A stretch of 64,000 nt of DNA from an uncultured Allomuricauda sp. (lineage in GTDB: Bacteria > Bacteroidota > Bacteroidia > Flavobacteriales > Flavobacteriaceae), in assembly GCF_947495325.1 (NCBI RefSeq), contig NZ_CANLYK010000002.1, positions 1,054,001 through 1,118,000 of the forward strand. Reading direction: 5' to 3'. Both the position numbers and the translations under genes were made by a program. The notes below the pieces were generated by a model that was given only the letters and a program-made list of their open reading frames with translations, did not search any database and was not told where the DNA came from. Shown piece by piece: positions 50,930 through 60,769 of this stretch (its first letter is position 1; every line of letters begins with the position of its first letter).

Positions 50930-51835
50930 TTGTTAATCCCCAATCAAAAAGTACACTTAGCTCTTCTTGAGGAAAAAGATGTAACTCTTTACATCAAAAG
51001 AGAAGATACCATTCACCCTTTTATTTCAGGAAATAAATACCGAAAACTAAAGTATAATCTACTGGAAGTCAAAAAGGAAAACCAGACCAAACTCCTCACC
51101 TTTGGAGGTGCTTTTTCCAATCATATTGCTGCAACGGCCTATGCGGGCAAGAAATCTGGTATAAAAACAATTGGGGTTATCCGTGGAGAAGAATTAAAAG
51201 AAAACTGGAGAGAAAATCCCACTTTGCTGTTGGCAGCAGAACATGGAATGGAATTCCATTTTGTATCGCGAAGCGTTTATAAGCAAAAAGATAGCTTGGC
51301 TTTCAATAAAAAAATGAAGACTCTTTTTGGTGATTTTTATGAATTGCCAGAAGGAGGAACAAATGCGCTGGCCGTAAAGGGGTGTGAAGAAATTTTAACA
51401 GATTCAGATGTTGAATTCAATTTTATTTGCAGTTGTGTGGGAACGGGTGGTACAGTCGCGGGACTCATCAATTCGGCAAAGCCGCATCAAACCGTTTTGG
51501 GATTCCCGGCGTTAAAAGGTGATTTTCTAAAGCAAGATATTCTTAAATTTGCCCGTAATGAAAATTGGGAGCTTGTTCCCGATTACCATTTTGGAGGATA
51601 TGCCAAGGTCGATGAAAGTCTGATAGATTTCATCAACATCTTTAAAAAAGAGACAGAGATTCCATTGGATCCTATTTATACAGGGAAAATGCTTTTTGGG
51701 ATATTGGAAAAAGTAAAACAAGGCTTTTTTAAACCAGGCACTCGTATTTTGGCAATCCATAGTGGAGGATTGCAAGGCATAAAAGGCATGAACCTTGTAT
51801 TGAAAAAGAAAAAATTACCGTTATTGGACATATGA
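50930..51835 (+). CDS. 1-aminocyclopropane-1-carboxylate deaminase/D-cysteine desulfhydrase-like enzyme
   Basis: This 301-residue, fold-type II PLP enzyme has the PLP lysine K36 in FISGNKYRKLKYNL. The phosphate/substrate loop is FGGAFSNHIAATAYAG, and the C-terminal glycine loop lies near CSCVGTGGTVAGL. True ACC deaminases and D-cysteine desulfhydrases cannot be separated by eye. It starts with TTG, preceded by no ATG in frame, and overlaps the glucosaminidase gene by 4 bp (ATGA). It acts in the cytoplasm. Confidence 0.9.
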   Translation: MLIPNQKVHLALLEEKDVTLYIKREDTIHPFISGNKYRKLKYNLLEVKKENQTKLLTFGGAFSNHIAATAYAGKKSGIKTIGVIRGEELKENWRENPTLLLAAEHGMEFHFVSRSVYKQKDSLAFNKKMKTLFGDFYELPEGGTNALAVKGCEEILTDSDVEFNFICSCVGTGGTVAGLINSAKPHQTVLGFPALKGDFLKQDILKFARNENWELVPDYHFGGYAKVDESLIDFINIFKKETEIPLDPIYTGKMLFGILEKVKQGFFKPGTRILAIHSGGLQGIKGMNLVLKKKKLPLLDI

Positions 51836-52686
51836 TCAGGCGAATAGGATGTATTGTGATGCTAACATTGATGTTGGTTAGCTGTGGGGCAAAAAAAAGA
51901 ACAGTAACCAAAGAACAAAAAGCTGTAACCGAAGCTAGGAAACATAGGAATCCGAATGCTGGAATTCCCACAGACGGCCCCAAGGAATCTGAATTATATC
52001 CCTTGCCTGTCAATCCCGGCAGATTTGTGAAATTTCCCATCACCAATACCCAAGAATATATAGAAACCTTTGCGCAGATGGCACAATACGAAATGCGGGC
52101 TTTTGGTATTCCGGCCAGCATTACCTTGGCACAGGGTATTTTAGAGAGTGGGTCGGGCAAAGGGGAACTTACACAGAAAACCAACAATCACTTCGGAATT
52201 AAATGTCATACCGGTTGGGATGGCGAGTTCGATTTTCATGATGATGACGCCAAAGGTGAATGCTTTAGAAAATACAATCACCCCATGTACTCATTCCGGG
52301 ACCATAGTATTTTTCTTTCTTCCCGTTCCCGTTATAAATTCCTGTTCAATTATCGGCGAAACGACTTCAAAAAATGGGCCTACGGATTAAGACAAGCTGG
52401 ATATGCCACCGATAAGAAATATCCGCAGAAACTCATTGCCCTAATTGAACGCTACAGTTTGGATGATTTTGATGAAGAAGTAGTTCGTGGTGGATTGGAT
52501 ACGGTTCGTGAACCCAAAAACTATGATGTGTTTACCCACGAAGTTGAAAAAGGAGATACCTTATACGGCATTTCAAGAAAATATTCCATCTCGGTAGATG
52601 AAATAATGCGCATTAATAATTTGGAGGGTACTACTTTATCTATTGGACAGGTCATTAACATCCGAAAGGAAAGAATTGTAAAATAA
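51832..52686 (+). CDS. LysM glucosaminidase, peptidoglycan hydrolase lipoprotein
   Basis: This 284-residue protein has a lipoprotein signal (CIVMLTLMLVSC, Cys16). The FlgJ/endo-beta-N-acetylglucosaminidase domain (about 65-205) shows QYEMRAFGIPASITLAQGILESGSGKGELTQKTNNHFGIKCH, with E103 as likely catalytic acid. A C-terminal LysM (about 235-281, HEVEKGDTLYGISRKYSISVDEIMRINNL) binds glycan. It would trim peptidoglycan during growth. It is translationally coupled to the PLP enzyme gene and followed by a REP-like repeat. Confidence 0.93.
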   Translation: MIRRIGCIVMLTLMLVSCGAKKRTVTKEQKAVTEARKHRNPNAGIPTDGPKESELYPLPVNPGRFVKFPITNTQEYIETFAQMAQYEMRAFGIPASITLAQGILESGSGKGELTQKTNNHFGIKCHTGWDGEFDFHDDDAKGECFRKYNHPMYSFRDHSIFLSSRSRYKFLFNYRRNDFKKWAYGLRQAGYATDKKYPQKLIALIERYSLDDFDEEVVRGGLDTVREPKNYDVFTHEVEKGDTLYGISRKYSISVDEIMRINNLEGTTLSIGQVINIRKERIVK

Positions 52687-52736
52687 TCGAGATGTCTTAC
52701 ATTATTAAATCGTTCTCGACTGCGCTCGAACTGACA
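52687..52736. repeat. REP-like element, truncated copy
   Basis: It keeps the right arm TTCTCGACTGCGCTCGAACT and the following GACA, identical to 43755-43775, but only the inner TCGAGATGT of the left arm. The 26-bp hairpin potential is therefore largely lost. It lies between the glucosaminidase gene and hemL. Confidence 0.7.
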
Positions 52737-52755
52737 ATTAAACACCAAATAGTAC

Positions 52756-54033
52756 ATGCTATACCAACGAAGCAGTGCCTTATTTGCTGAGGCAAAAAAA
52801 TACATTCCCGGAGGGGTAAATTCACCTGTACGAGCTTTTAAGGCGGTAGGAGGAGACCCCATTTTTGTAAAAGAGGCAAAAGGTGCTTATCTCTATGATG
52901 AAGATGGAAATCGATTTATAGACTACATCGCTTCGTGGGGTCCCTTGATTTTGGGTCATGCCTACGAACCTGTAATCAATGCTGTGGTGGAAAAGGCCAA
53001 AAAAGGAACTTCCTTTGGAATGCCCACTGAAATTGAGACGGAACTGGCAAAATTGGCCGTTTCCATGGTTCCCAATATAGATAAGATTCGCTTTGTAAAT
53101 AGTGGTACCGAAGCTTGCATGAGTGCGGTTCGATTGGCCCGGGGCTATACAGGAAAAGATAAGATCATCAAATTTGCCGGATGTTATCACGGTCATTCAG
53201 ATTCTTTTTTGATACAAGCTGGGAGTGGTGCGGTAACCTTTGGAAGCCCAAATAGTCCTGGGGTGACCCAAGGCACGGCTAAGGATACCCTTTTGGCCGA
53301 TTATAACGATTTGGAAGGTGTAAAAGCACTTGCAACAGCCAATAAAGGTGAAATTGCGGCGATAATTTTAGAGCCCGTGGCAGGAAACATGGGTTGCATA
53401 ATTCCTTCGGATGAATTTATCCACGGATTACGAAAATTGTGTACTGAAGAAGGTATTTTGTTGTTGTTTGATGAAGTGATGACCGGTTTTCGTTTGGGGA
53501 AAGGGGGCGCACAGGAATCCTTAGGAATAGATGCTGATATTGTGATGTTTGGAAAGGTGATTGGAGGTGGACTTCCCGTAGGTGCGTTTGCCGCAAAAGC
53601 TGAAATTATGGGTTATTTGGCTCCCGATGGGCCCGTTTATCAAGCAGGAACCTTAAGTGGGAACCCTTTGGCCATGAGCGCTGGACTTGCTATGCTTACA
53701 GAACTTAATAATAAGCAGGAAGTTTTTACCAGCTTGGCCAAGAAAACCGAATACTTGCACAAAGGCATCGCCGGAGTATTGACAGAAAAGAGTATAGCAC
53801 ATCAAATTAACCGATACGGCAGTATGATTTCAGTACATTTTTGCGAGGAACCCGTAGTTGATTTTGCTTCCTCTGCAAAAGGGAACAATGATACCTTTAA
53901 AAAGTATTTTCATGGAATGTTGGATCAAGGCGTTTATTTACCCCCTTCGGCCTTTGAAAGCTATTTTTTAAACGATGCCATCAGCTATGCCGATTTGGAT
54001 AAGACCGTAGAAGCGGTTAAAACAATATTCTAA
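52756..54033 (+). CDS. hemL: glutamate-1-semialdehyde 2,1-aminomutase
   Basis: This 425-residue PLP enzyme makes 5-aminolevulinate, the first dedicated haem precursor of the C5 pathway. Signatures are [51 protein letters not shown], the PLP Asp in [11 protein letters not shown] and the PLP lysine K267 in [15 protein letters not shown], followed by [13 protein letters not shown]. Length and N terminus are standard. It is separated by 69 bp with a repeat from the upstream gene, so it probably has its own promoter. Confidence 0.97.
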   Translation: MLYQRSSALFAEAKKYIPGGVNSPVRAFKAVGGDPIFVKEAKGAYLYDEDGNRFIDYIASWGPLILGHAYEPVINAVVEKAKKGTSFGMPTEIETELAKLAVSMVPNIDKIRFVNSGTEACMSAVRLARGYTGKDKIIKFAGCYHGHSDSFLIQAGSGAVTFGSPNSPGVTQGTAKDTLLADYNDLEGVKALATANKGEIAAIILEPVAGNMGCIIPSDEFIHGLRKLCTEEGILLLFDEVMTGFRLGKGGAQESLGIDADIVMFGKVIGGGLPVGAFAAKAEIMGYLAPDGPVYQAGTLSGNPLAMSAGLAMLTELNNKQEVFTSLAKKTEYLHKGIAGVLTEKSIAHQINRYGSMISVHFCEEPVVDFASSAKGNNDTFKKYFHGMLDQGVYLPPSAFESYFLNDAISYADLDKTVEAVKTIF

Positions 54034-54091
54034 ACACATATTTGCTCCTTCTCTTGGAAAGGGAAAGTGTCCAAAGGGCTAGATAGTTGAA

Positions 54092-55255
54092 TTATTTCCT
54101 AAACAATCCCAATAACCCTAAAATGGGTCCAATAACCAAAATCAAATACAAATAATTGAATTGTAGAACTGGTTGAAGTGCTGTAACCAACTGAAGACTT
54201 AGTATAGTAATGGCAAAACCAATGCAGTTGACAATCGTCAATGCAGTACCCTTAATCTCTACTGGGGCATTTTGGGCAACCAGGGTGGAAAAAAGCGGGG
54301 AATCTGCGACAACAACCATACCCCAAAAAACTAGGAAACCAAGAAATACGACTTCAGAAGATGCCATAAAAAATAGGGGTGATGCAAAACAACAAATTCC
54401 CGATAGCAATAATGCGGTAGCCGCTGTTTTTTTTACTCCTATTTTCTGGGAAACATATCCCCCAATCACACAGGCCAAACCTCCCAAGGCAATAATTATA
54501 AATGATAAAATCGGGATGTTTAGGCCTATATTTCCGTGGACAAGGGAATGGGTTTGAAGCATCACCGGGACAAAGGCCCAAAAAACATATAATTCCCACA
54601 TATGGCCAAAATACCCCAATGCCGCGGCCCTGAAACTTGGTTTTCTGAAGATGGTAAAACAGGCTGTAAAGTTTAGATGCGCGCTGGCTTTTCTATAGGG
54701 ACCATTAGGTACTAGGGCTACGATCAATACACCACCTAAAACGGCAAGGGTAGAAGTAGTCAATAAAACGGATTGCCATGAAAAAATGGTTGTGAACCCT
54801 TTTAAAAGATGAGGCAGAGCCGTCCCTAACACTAAAGCTCCCACCAAATAGCTCAGGGATTTGCCCAAACCCTTATCATAATAGTCTGCTGCTATTTTCA
54901 TACCTACGGGGTAAATCCCTGCTAAAAAGAACCCAGTTAAAAAGCGAAGCCCTAAAATACTGATTAATGTATTGCCTTGCCAAATAACCCCAGCATTGCA
55001 CAAAGCTCCAAGCAAAGCACTCACTAAAAAAACTTTGGAAGGAGAATAGCGATCTGTGAGAGTAAAAACAGCAAAAAGCAGTGTGCCGGCAATAAACCCA
55101 AATTGTACAGCTGAGGTAAGATGCCCCAAGGCATTTGGTTTTAGCCCAAAATTGATTATCAAATCTACCATAACCCCGTTGCCTGCAAACCATAAGGATG
55201 TGCAAAAAAATTGTGCAATTACAATACTTGGAAGAATATGTTTTGGTGGATTCAC
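54092..55255 (-). CDS. MFS transporter
   Basis: This 387-residue protein with about 12 membrane helices belongs to the major facilitator superfamily. Short charged loops are visible at the expected place after helix 2 (TDRYSPSKVFLVSAL) and in the second half (SQKIGVKKTAATALLLSG). The N terminus (AQFFCTSLWFAGNGVMVDL) resembles a subgroup of uncharacterised bacterial MFS. The substrate cannot be told. It lies alone, convergent with hemL. Confidence 0.88.
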   Translation of the reverse strand: MNPPKHILPSIVIAQFFCTSLWFAGNGVMVDLIINFGLKPNALGHLTSAVQFGFIAGTLLFAVFTLTDRYSPSKVFLVSALLGALCNAGVIWQGNTLISILGLRFLTGFFLAGIYPVGMKIAADYYDKGLGKSLSYLVGALVLGTALPHLLKGFTTIFSWQSVLLTTSTLAVLGGVLIVALVPNGPYRKASAHLNFTACFTIFRKPSFRAAALGYFGHMWELYVFWAFVPVMLQTHSLVHGNIGLNIPILSFIIIALGGLACVIGGYVSQKIGVKKTAATALLLSGICCFASPLFFMASSEVVFLGFLVFWGMVVVADSPLFSTLVAQNAPVEIKGTALTIVNCIGFAITILSLQLVTALQPVLQFNYLYLILVIGPILGLLGLFRK

Positions 55256-55373
55256 ACTATAATTTCAAGTTGAAAAATAGTCATTTTGAGGTGAGCAGGG
55301 AAATGATATTTAGAAATCTCTGACAGGAAAATTTTGTTTCCATTTTTTCTCCAGAAAGTCTCGACGGATAGTG

Positions 55374-56441
55374 TTATTCTGTTAGTTGAGAAACCGCACA
55401 AACCGCCACATTATCTTTTTTCCCTTTAAGGGGAATACTTCCCATGGTGTTATACGTAAAATTAGAAGAGGACAATTGGTTTTTAAGGCTTTCAGATATC
55501 AATAACTCACTCTTTAAACTATTGCATTGGCCTTGAATTCTTGCAGCAGTATTTATGGTATCGCCATGGTAGGCGATTTCCTTTTTGTATTTCCCCACTT
55601 CTGTAACGGTGACTGTTCCTGCATGCAGGCCTGCCTTAAAAAAAGGCATACAATTGTATTTTTTTTGATAGTGATCTCGTTTTTTCAGGAGCAATTGAGC
55701 AAAGTTATAGTAGGCCTTAAGGCAATTTTCATTTTGGAGTCCTTCTTTTAATTTCCAGGTGAGTACGGCTTCATCACCTACGTATTGGTATATTTCAGCA
55801 TCATTTTCAACAACAATACCTAAATCATTAAAACAATCTTGTACCAACATGCTATAATTTACATGCCCAAGACGTTCTGCCAATTCTGTGGAAGATTGTA
55901 AGTCCAAAAACATAAAAATTCGAGCTTCTTCCCGCGGAGTATAGAATTTACCACGTATCAATTTTAAAAGGTTCCCCTCTCCCAACATTAGGTTTACTTG
56001 TCGGAGTATGGTCAGAAAAAAGTCAGTTATCCATATGTAGAAGTATATGGCACCACTGCCGGCATCAAAAGCAAAGGTGAGCAGGCTTATTTCCGTACCA
56101 AAATAAAACTGGTACACCCCATATGCTACAAAAGTCATCGCAATGATGAATAGGAAGGCATATATGGTCCTAAGCAACAATAGTCTACCAATACTAAGCT
56201 TTCGATATATATTTTTCTCTACCCAAATGGAAGCGATTCCTGAAATAACCCCTAAGATTGGTCCCATTGTAAGACCAATGATCATGCTTGATTTGAAATC
56301 GAATTTTAACTGACCCTGTTCTTCAGTACCGACACCGCGAACAATTGCCAAAAAAACAAAGGCCAAGGACCATCCAACAATATAAAATCGGATGATGCGC
56401 CACCTACGTTTATTAAGTAATTTGGATACGAAAGTAATCAC
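55374..56441 (-). CDS. membrane-bound class III adenylate/guanylate cyclase
   Basis: This 355-residue protein has four N-terminal membrane helices (about 15-150) and then a class III cyclase catalytic domain. Metal-binding Asp is in IFMFLDLQSSTELAERLG, and the central YQYVGDEAVLTW and AYHGDTINTAARIQGQCN carry the second Asp and the transition-state Asn/Arg. The substrate-selecting residues do not let me choose between ATP and GTP. Four-helix cyclases of this type are common in Bacteroidota. No partner gene is adjacent. Confidence 0.93.
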   Translation of the reverse strand: MITFVSKLLNKRRWRIIRFYIVGWSLAFVFLAIVRGVGTEEQGQLKFDFKSSMIIGLTMGPILGVISGIASIWVEKNIYRKLSIGRLLLLRTIYAFLFIIAMTFVAYGVYQFYFGTEISLLTFAFDAGSGAIYFYIWITDFFLTILRQVNLMLGEGNLLKLIRGKFYTPREEARIFMFLDLQSSTELAERLGHVNYSMLVQDCFNDLGIVVENDAEIYQYVGDEAVLTWKLKEGLQNENCLKAYYNFAQLLLKKRDHYQKKYNCMPFFKAGLHAGTVTVTEVGKYKKEIAYHGDTINTAARIQGQCNSLKSELLISESLKNQLSSSNFTYNTMGSIPLKGKKDNVAVCAVSQLTE

Positions 56442-56485
56442 TCTTTAAAGGTATCCTTTTTGAAGAAATTAGGCTAAAAAAATAG

Positions 56486-56508
56486 AAATCGGGGCAATGC
56501 CCCGATTT
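56486..56508 (-). terminator. Rho-independent terminator of the TonB receptor-HmuY-DoxX operon
   Basis: The perfect 10-bp stem AAATCGGGGC/GCCCCGATTT with an ATT loop is followed on the minus strand by a T-rich run. It ends the leftward operon and also separates it from the cyclase gene. Confidence 0.85.
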
Positions 56509-56537
56509 CCTACCAAACTAACTGCAACTAAACCAAA

Positions 56538-56984
56538 CTAAATCGGTTTTATCCAAAGCAAGTGTTTCCACTTGGATTTTTCTTTTAGTACTAAGGCGAT
56601 GTTAGTAATAAATAAACCTCCCGTTTGAATAAGCTCACCAAGTTCATCAGCCTCTAAAAACAGATGGAACAAAAAAATGTGAAGGGTTATGGGCAACAAG
56701 AAAACCGCCCCAACAAAACTGCTTCCCTGTAGTAATATCAGCAATCCGAAAAGCAGTTCGCAAATACCCAACAATTGCCAAAAATACCCGGTCTGTTTTG
56801 CTCCACTTATGTACAAAATCTTCTGGAGCGTGCTTTCCTTTTCAGGTGCCTTGAACTTCTCCGCTTTTTCAACCACTTCAATGGGAGCTGGAATTGGTTT
56901 TTGGAATTTTTGGATTCCACCATAAATCATAAAACCGCCCAAAAAAAGTCGAAGGGCAATCCATAGAATAGAGATAGGCTTCAT
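56538..56984 (-). CDS. DoxX-like membrane protein
   Basis: This 148-residue protein has four hydrophobic segments, the first in ISILWIALRLFLGGFMIYGGIQKF and later ones at YFWQLLGICELLFGLLILL, FVGAVFLLPITLHIFLFHLFL and GGLFITNIALVL. This is the DoxX/DoxD-like four-helix layout. Its ATG directly follows the hmuY stop (TAAATG), so it belongs to the haem-uptake operon. The function is unknown; it may serve electron or redox chemistry at the membrane. Confidence 0.85.
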   Translation of the reverse strand: MKPISILWIALRLFLGGFMIYGGIQKFQKPIPAPIEVVEKAEKFKAPEKESTLQKILYISGAKQTGYFWQLLGICELLFGLLILLQGSSFVGAVFLLPITLHIFLFHLFLEADELGELIQTGGLFITNIALVLKEKSKWKHLLWIKPI

Positions 56985-57629
56985 TTATTCTGTTGTTAAT
57001 GTGGTTTCGCCCTCGTTGGGATTGTATACATAGTTAAAGGTATAGTACCTAAAATCGTTGCTTGCTATTTCTTCGGTAATCTCTGAAGGAGCATCTTTAT
57101 AATAGCTCAAGATTTCCATTTTTGCGTATTTGCCATCATGGGTGCGGACAACAAAAATTTTACCTGGAATTGGGGTGACGGTAAATGTTGCGGGGTTGTA
57201 GTTGTACCAGCCATTATCACTTCCTCCTGGAATGGCAAGCGCACCGTCAGCGTCTTGGTCAAACGCAAGACCGTCCGCGCTAGTAACACTGGTAAAAGTA
57301 CCCGTTTCAATCGCGACACCCCCATTACCATTGCGAGTAGGTTCTTCGGCTGTTCCTGTAACTGCGCCTCCGTTAACTAGTATTGTCAATCCTCTAAAGG
57401 CAATGTCCCAATCAGTTTCACTATCGGTCACTGCGCCGGTTTCAAAGCTGAATTTGGTAAAGGGTCCGCCTACGGGCTCACCTTGTCCGCCAGTTTGCGG
57501 AGCTTCAATATTACTTGCGGTGCTGCTTTCAACAGCAGCAAGGTCTGGAGTGTCATCTTCATCATCGCTACATGCTACAAAGGCAACTAACATAAATAGT
57601 AAACTAAAAAGTTTAAAAGTGGTTTTCAT
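56985..57629 (-). CDS. hmuY: HmuY-family haem-binding lipoprotein
   Basis: This 214-residue protein has a lipoprotein signal (LFSLLFMLVAFVAC, Cys20) and an acidic linker. The HmuY domain follows: GEPVGGPFTKFSFETGAVTDSETDWDIAFRGLTILVNGG, ending in ASNDFRYYTFNYVYNPNEG. HmuY proteins are surface haemophores that pass haem to a TonB receptor. The receptor gene lies 13 bp upstream in the same operon. The haem-ligand histidines of Porphyromonas HmuY are not evident, so another ligand mode is possible. Confidence 0.88.
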   Translation of the reverse strand: MKTTFKLFSLLFMLVAFVACSDDEDDTPDLAAVESSTASNIEAPQTGGQGEPVGGPFTKFSFETGAVTDSETDWDIAFRGLTILVNGGAVTGTAEEPTRNGNGGVAIETGTFTSVTSADGLAFDQDADGALAIPGGSDNGWYNYNPATFTVTPIPGKIFVVRTHDGKYAKMEILSYYKDAPSEITEEIASNDFRYYTFNYVYNPNEGETTLTTE

Positions 57630-57642
57630 ACGTATCTAAATA

Positions 57643-59742
57643 TTAAAATTGAATGTTAAGTTTTGTGAATAATTGAATTCCCGGATTAATAAGCACCTCG
57701 CTATCTTGTGCTGCAAGGGGGTTATTCCCTTTAAAATCGAGCAGGTTGTTTACCCCCAGTTGCAGACTGTAATGTTTAAAAAAAGTTTTTCCAAAAGTCA
57801 AATTGACAAGGGCATAGCCGCTTACAAAGGAGTCCTCAAAATTATCTAGGAGGTCGTTTCCGTTTCTATCTGCTAAACCAAATTTACTGCGGTAGACGAC
57901 CCTTAAATTGCCATTGGCTTTCCATTTAGGGATTTCATAAAAGGCTTTGAAATTTAGGGTATGCCTCGAGCGGTTTTCCAATCCAAAATAATCCGATTGC
58001 TCAAGTACAAAGGTCTGGAGTGTTTCGGGGTCGCGAGCAAAGACCTCTCCATTTTCAATGGCTTCTTTTTTGTCTTTGTCAAAAGCGTATAGCAACTGAT
58101 AACCCGTTGAAAGATTCAAGTTTTCCATCGCCTTGTAATTTAGATTCAACTCAAGGCCTTGAGTATAGACAGATTCTCTGTTGATATAGCCGAATACATT
58201 TTGACCATTGGTCTTTGATGCTAAAATTCGGGTATCAATCAGGTTTTTGAAATCATTGCGAAAAAAGTTGATATCTGTATGTATTTTTCCCTTGATAAAG
58301 CCCAAGCCTAGATTATAACCTATGGAACTTTCCGCGTCCAGTGTTTCTCCAAGTTCCGTAGAATTAACCTGAAGTGTTGCAATCTCATTGTTTTCCTGTA
58401 ACCGTTCTATACCTGCTGCTTCAACTTCCTTCCCAAAAACCGAATACCCTCCTCCTGAGGCATTCGTAAAATCAAGATACAACTGTCTAAAATCTGGAGC
58501 CTTAAAACCACTTCCAACAGAACCTTTTAGAGCTAGATACTCTGTGAGTTGATAGCGCGCCGATATCTTTGGACTCAATTGAGAGTTATATTCGCTATGA
58601 TTGTCAAAGCGTGCACCTACTATGACATTAAGTTTTTCGACTGGAGCGAAATCGTATTGGACATATGCGTATTGTGAATCAAAAGTTACTTTATCAGCAA
58701 AGAGCGAACGGGTCAGGTTCTCAAAGTTGTATCCTGCACCTACGGTTAAAGTGTTTTGTGGTTTAATATTATAATTAAACCGTATTTCGGGTCGAAACAG
58801 ATTCTGGTCAAAATCATTCTCAAACAAGGTATCACCAGTTGTGGCATCTATGGTCTGCTCGTTGGTGTTATAATTGGTAAAATATACTTCATATTCAAAC
58901 TGTGCTTTTTTGGTGATTTTATGGTCAATCCGTAGGTGGGCATTGGCATCTTTTTCTTCGCTTGTTCCTGATGGCACATCAAATTCCTGAAAAAAGTAGC
59001 GTCCTGAACCAAATATGCTAAGGTTGTCTGATGCATCATAAAAAACACGACCATTAAAAGTATAATTGTAGAATGGGTTGATGGTCTGCCCATCATCTTG
59101 CGGCGTTAAATCGTACCCATCCGTGCTTAACCTGTCCGCAAAGACCGAGTATCCAATTTTATTGACTCTTTGGTTAAGACTAATATTCGAATTTTGGTTA
59201 TTAAATGTTGCCGCGCGGTGTGATATCTGACCACTTATGTTGTCTGATGTTGGTTTTTCGGTTATAATATTGATTACGCCTCCTAGAGCTTCTGAGCCAA
59301 ATAAACTTGAGGAAGGCCCTTTAACAACTTCTATTTGCTTGATATTTCCAATGGCAAATCGACTTAAGTCCAAATTTCCCGAGCTTCGCCCAACAACTGG
59401 AACGCCATCAATTAAAACCAACACGTAATCTGAGGAGATACCTTGAATCTGAACACCTTCCCCTCCACCAATGGTACCATCGGGAGTCATTACAATACCG
59501 GTTTGTTCATTCAATATTTCATTTAAGCGTGTTACCCCAGTACGTTGCAACTGTTTTTTTGGAATTAAGGTGACAGGTAATGGTAAGGAAGAAAGTTGGC
59601 GTATGGTTCGCGTTGCAGTCACTACAACTTCATCCAAGTTTTCAACAAGAATAGAGTCTTTACTTTCCATATGCTGGCCTTTCATGGAGAAGCAGAAAAA
59701 AATAAGAAAAAAAGTTCTCAAATAATTTTTATTTAGACTCAT
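57643..59742 (-). CDS. TonB-dependent outer-membrane receptor, probably haem
   Basis: This 699-residue protein has a signal peptide (TFFLIFFCFSMKGQ), a TonB box-like LDEVVVTATR (34-43), a plug (about 45-165: LNEILNEQTGIVMTPDG..GIQGISSDYVLVLIDGVPV..IKQIEVVKGPSSSLFGSEALGGVINIIT) and a 22-strand barrel ending in LFTKLNIQF. The length suits a haem or siderophore receptor without carboxypeptidase repeats. Haem is favoured because hmuY follows directly. A -7 box and iron-box-like dyad precede it. Confidence 0.92.
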   Translation of the reverse strand: MSLNKNYLRTFFLIFFCFSMKGQHMESKDSILVENLDEVVVTATRTIRQLSSLPLPVTLIPKKQLQRTGVTRLNEILNEQTGIVMTPDGTIGGGEGVQIQGISSDYVLVLIDGVPVVGRSSGNLDLSRFAIGNIKQIEVVKGPSSSLFGSEALGGVINIITEKPTSDNISGQISHRAATFNNQNSNISLNQRVNKIGYSVFADRLSTDGYDLTPQDDGQTINPFYNYTFNGRVFYDASDNLSIFGSGRYFFQEFDVPSGTSEEKDANAHLRIDHKITKKAQFEYEVYFTNYNTNEQTIDATTGDTLFENDFDQNLFRPEIRFNYNIKPQNTLTVGAGYNFENLTRSLFADKVTFDSQYAYVQYDFAPVEKLNVIVGARFDNHSEYNSQLSPKISARYQLTEYLALKGSVGSGFKAPDFRQLYLDFTNASGGGYSVFGKEVEAAGIERLQENNEIATLQVNSTELGETLDAESSIGYNLGLGFIKGKIHTDINFFRNDFKNLIDTRILASKTNGQNVFGYINRESVYTQGLELNLNYKAMENLNLSTGYQLLYAFDKDKKEAIENGEVFARDPETLQTFVLEQSDYFGLENRSRHTLNFKAFYEIPKWKANGNLRVVYRSKFGLADRNGNDLLDNFEDSFVSGYALVNLTFGKTFFKHYSLQLGVNNLLDFKGNNPLAAQDSEVLINPGIQLFTKLNIQF

Positions 59743-59759
59743 TCCAATTAAATTTGTCG

Positions 59760-59794
59760 CAAATATATATCTTATTTTAAATCAGTCTAAATAA
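59760..59794 (-). promoter_or_regulatory. TonB-receptor promoter with overlapping candidate iron (Fur-type) operator
   Basis: TATATTTG on the minus strand (59767-59760) lies 18 bp before the receptor ATG. Directly upstream, 59772-59794 is an imperfect palindrome with TTATTT/AAATAA outer arms and TCTAAA/TTTAAA-like inner parts, the look of an iron box. It covers the -33 to -7 spacer and also faces the divergent DUF6607 gene. Confidence 0.5.
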
Positions 59795-59845
59795 TAATAA
59801 GTAATTTTTTAATTTTTTTAAATCCAGAAAACAATACTTTTTAAA

Positions 59846-60769
59846 ATGAAGAACGTAGCACTTTTAATCTCCTTTAGTTTTGTATTTGCCTTGTTGGGCG
59901 CGCAAGAAAAAAAAGAACTTGACAGACAGGCCATAAAAGATATGTGTGGCTGTTATGACATTACATTTAAGTACACTGAGACCTTTGCTCCTGAAATTGA
60001 TTACGAAAAAAAGATGGATTATACAGCGGGTGCTCTAGAATTGGCTTTACCAATAATAGATGAAGAGAATAAAATTTCTATTCAACATTTGTTGGTGGTC
60101 AATGATAGTATGGTGATTAAGCATTGGCGGCAGGACTGGGAATATGAAAACCAAAAAGTGTTTCATTATGACAAAGACAATAATTGGGTATTTAAAACTT
60201 TACCGGCAGAAGAAGTAAAGGGCCAATGGACCCAGAAGGTGTTTCAAGTAGATGATAGTCCGCGTTATTCCGGTTCTGCAACTTGGATTCATGCTGATGG
60301 GAAACATTACTGGGAGAACAAAACGGATTCACCCCTACCGCGAAGGGAATATACCAAGAGAAAGGACTACAATGTTATGCTTCGTGGTAATCGTCAGGAA
60401 ATTACGGAATACGGCTGGCTCCATGAGCAGGATAATGATAAAGTAGTTCGCGCAGATGGAGAAGAAGATATTCTTTTAGCTCAAGAAAAAGGGATGAACA
60501 CGTATACAAAAGTAGCTGATGAAAAATGTAAATTGGCTAAAGATTGGTGGGCATCCCATAATGATTTTTGGGCAAATGTTAGAACTGCATGGGATGAGGT
60601 ATATAATCGTGAAGGGGATTTGACACTTGCCAAAAAAGTGGATGAAAAACCATTATTCATGCATTTTTATCCGTTAGAGAAAGCGGGTGCCGATAATGCC
60701 AAAATAAACGAGGTTATTTCAAAGTTTGTATTAACCAAAGAAACTTCCGATGCTTCAGAAGGAAAGTAA
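59846..60769 (+). CDS. DUF6607 family secreted protein
   Basis: This 307-residue protein has a signal peptide (VALLISFSFVFALLGAQ). The DUF6607 pattern is CGCYDITFKYTETFAPE..HLLVVNDSMVIKHWRQDWEYE, then SGSATWIHADGKHYWENKTDSPLPRREYTKRKDYNV and EYGWLHEQDN. It is divergent from the TonB receptor and overlaps the FMN-binding protein gene by 20 bp. Its partner genes point to periplasmic iron or haem handling. The function is not established. Confidence 0.9.
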   Translation: MKNVALLISFSFVFALLGAQEKKELDRQAIKDMCGCYDITFKYTETFAPEIDYEKKMDYTAGALELALPIIDEENKISIQHLLVVNDSMVIKHWRQDWEYENQKVFHYDKDNNWVFKTLPAEEVKGQWTQKVFQVDDSPRYSGSATWIHADGKHYWENKTDSPLPRREYTKRKDYNVMLRGNRQEITEYGWLHEQDNDKVVRADGEEDILLAQEKGMNTYTKVADEKCKLAKDWWASHNDFWANVRTAWDEVYNREGDLTLAKKVDEKPLFMHFYPLEKAGADNAKINEVISKFVLTKETSDASEGK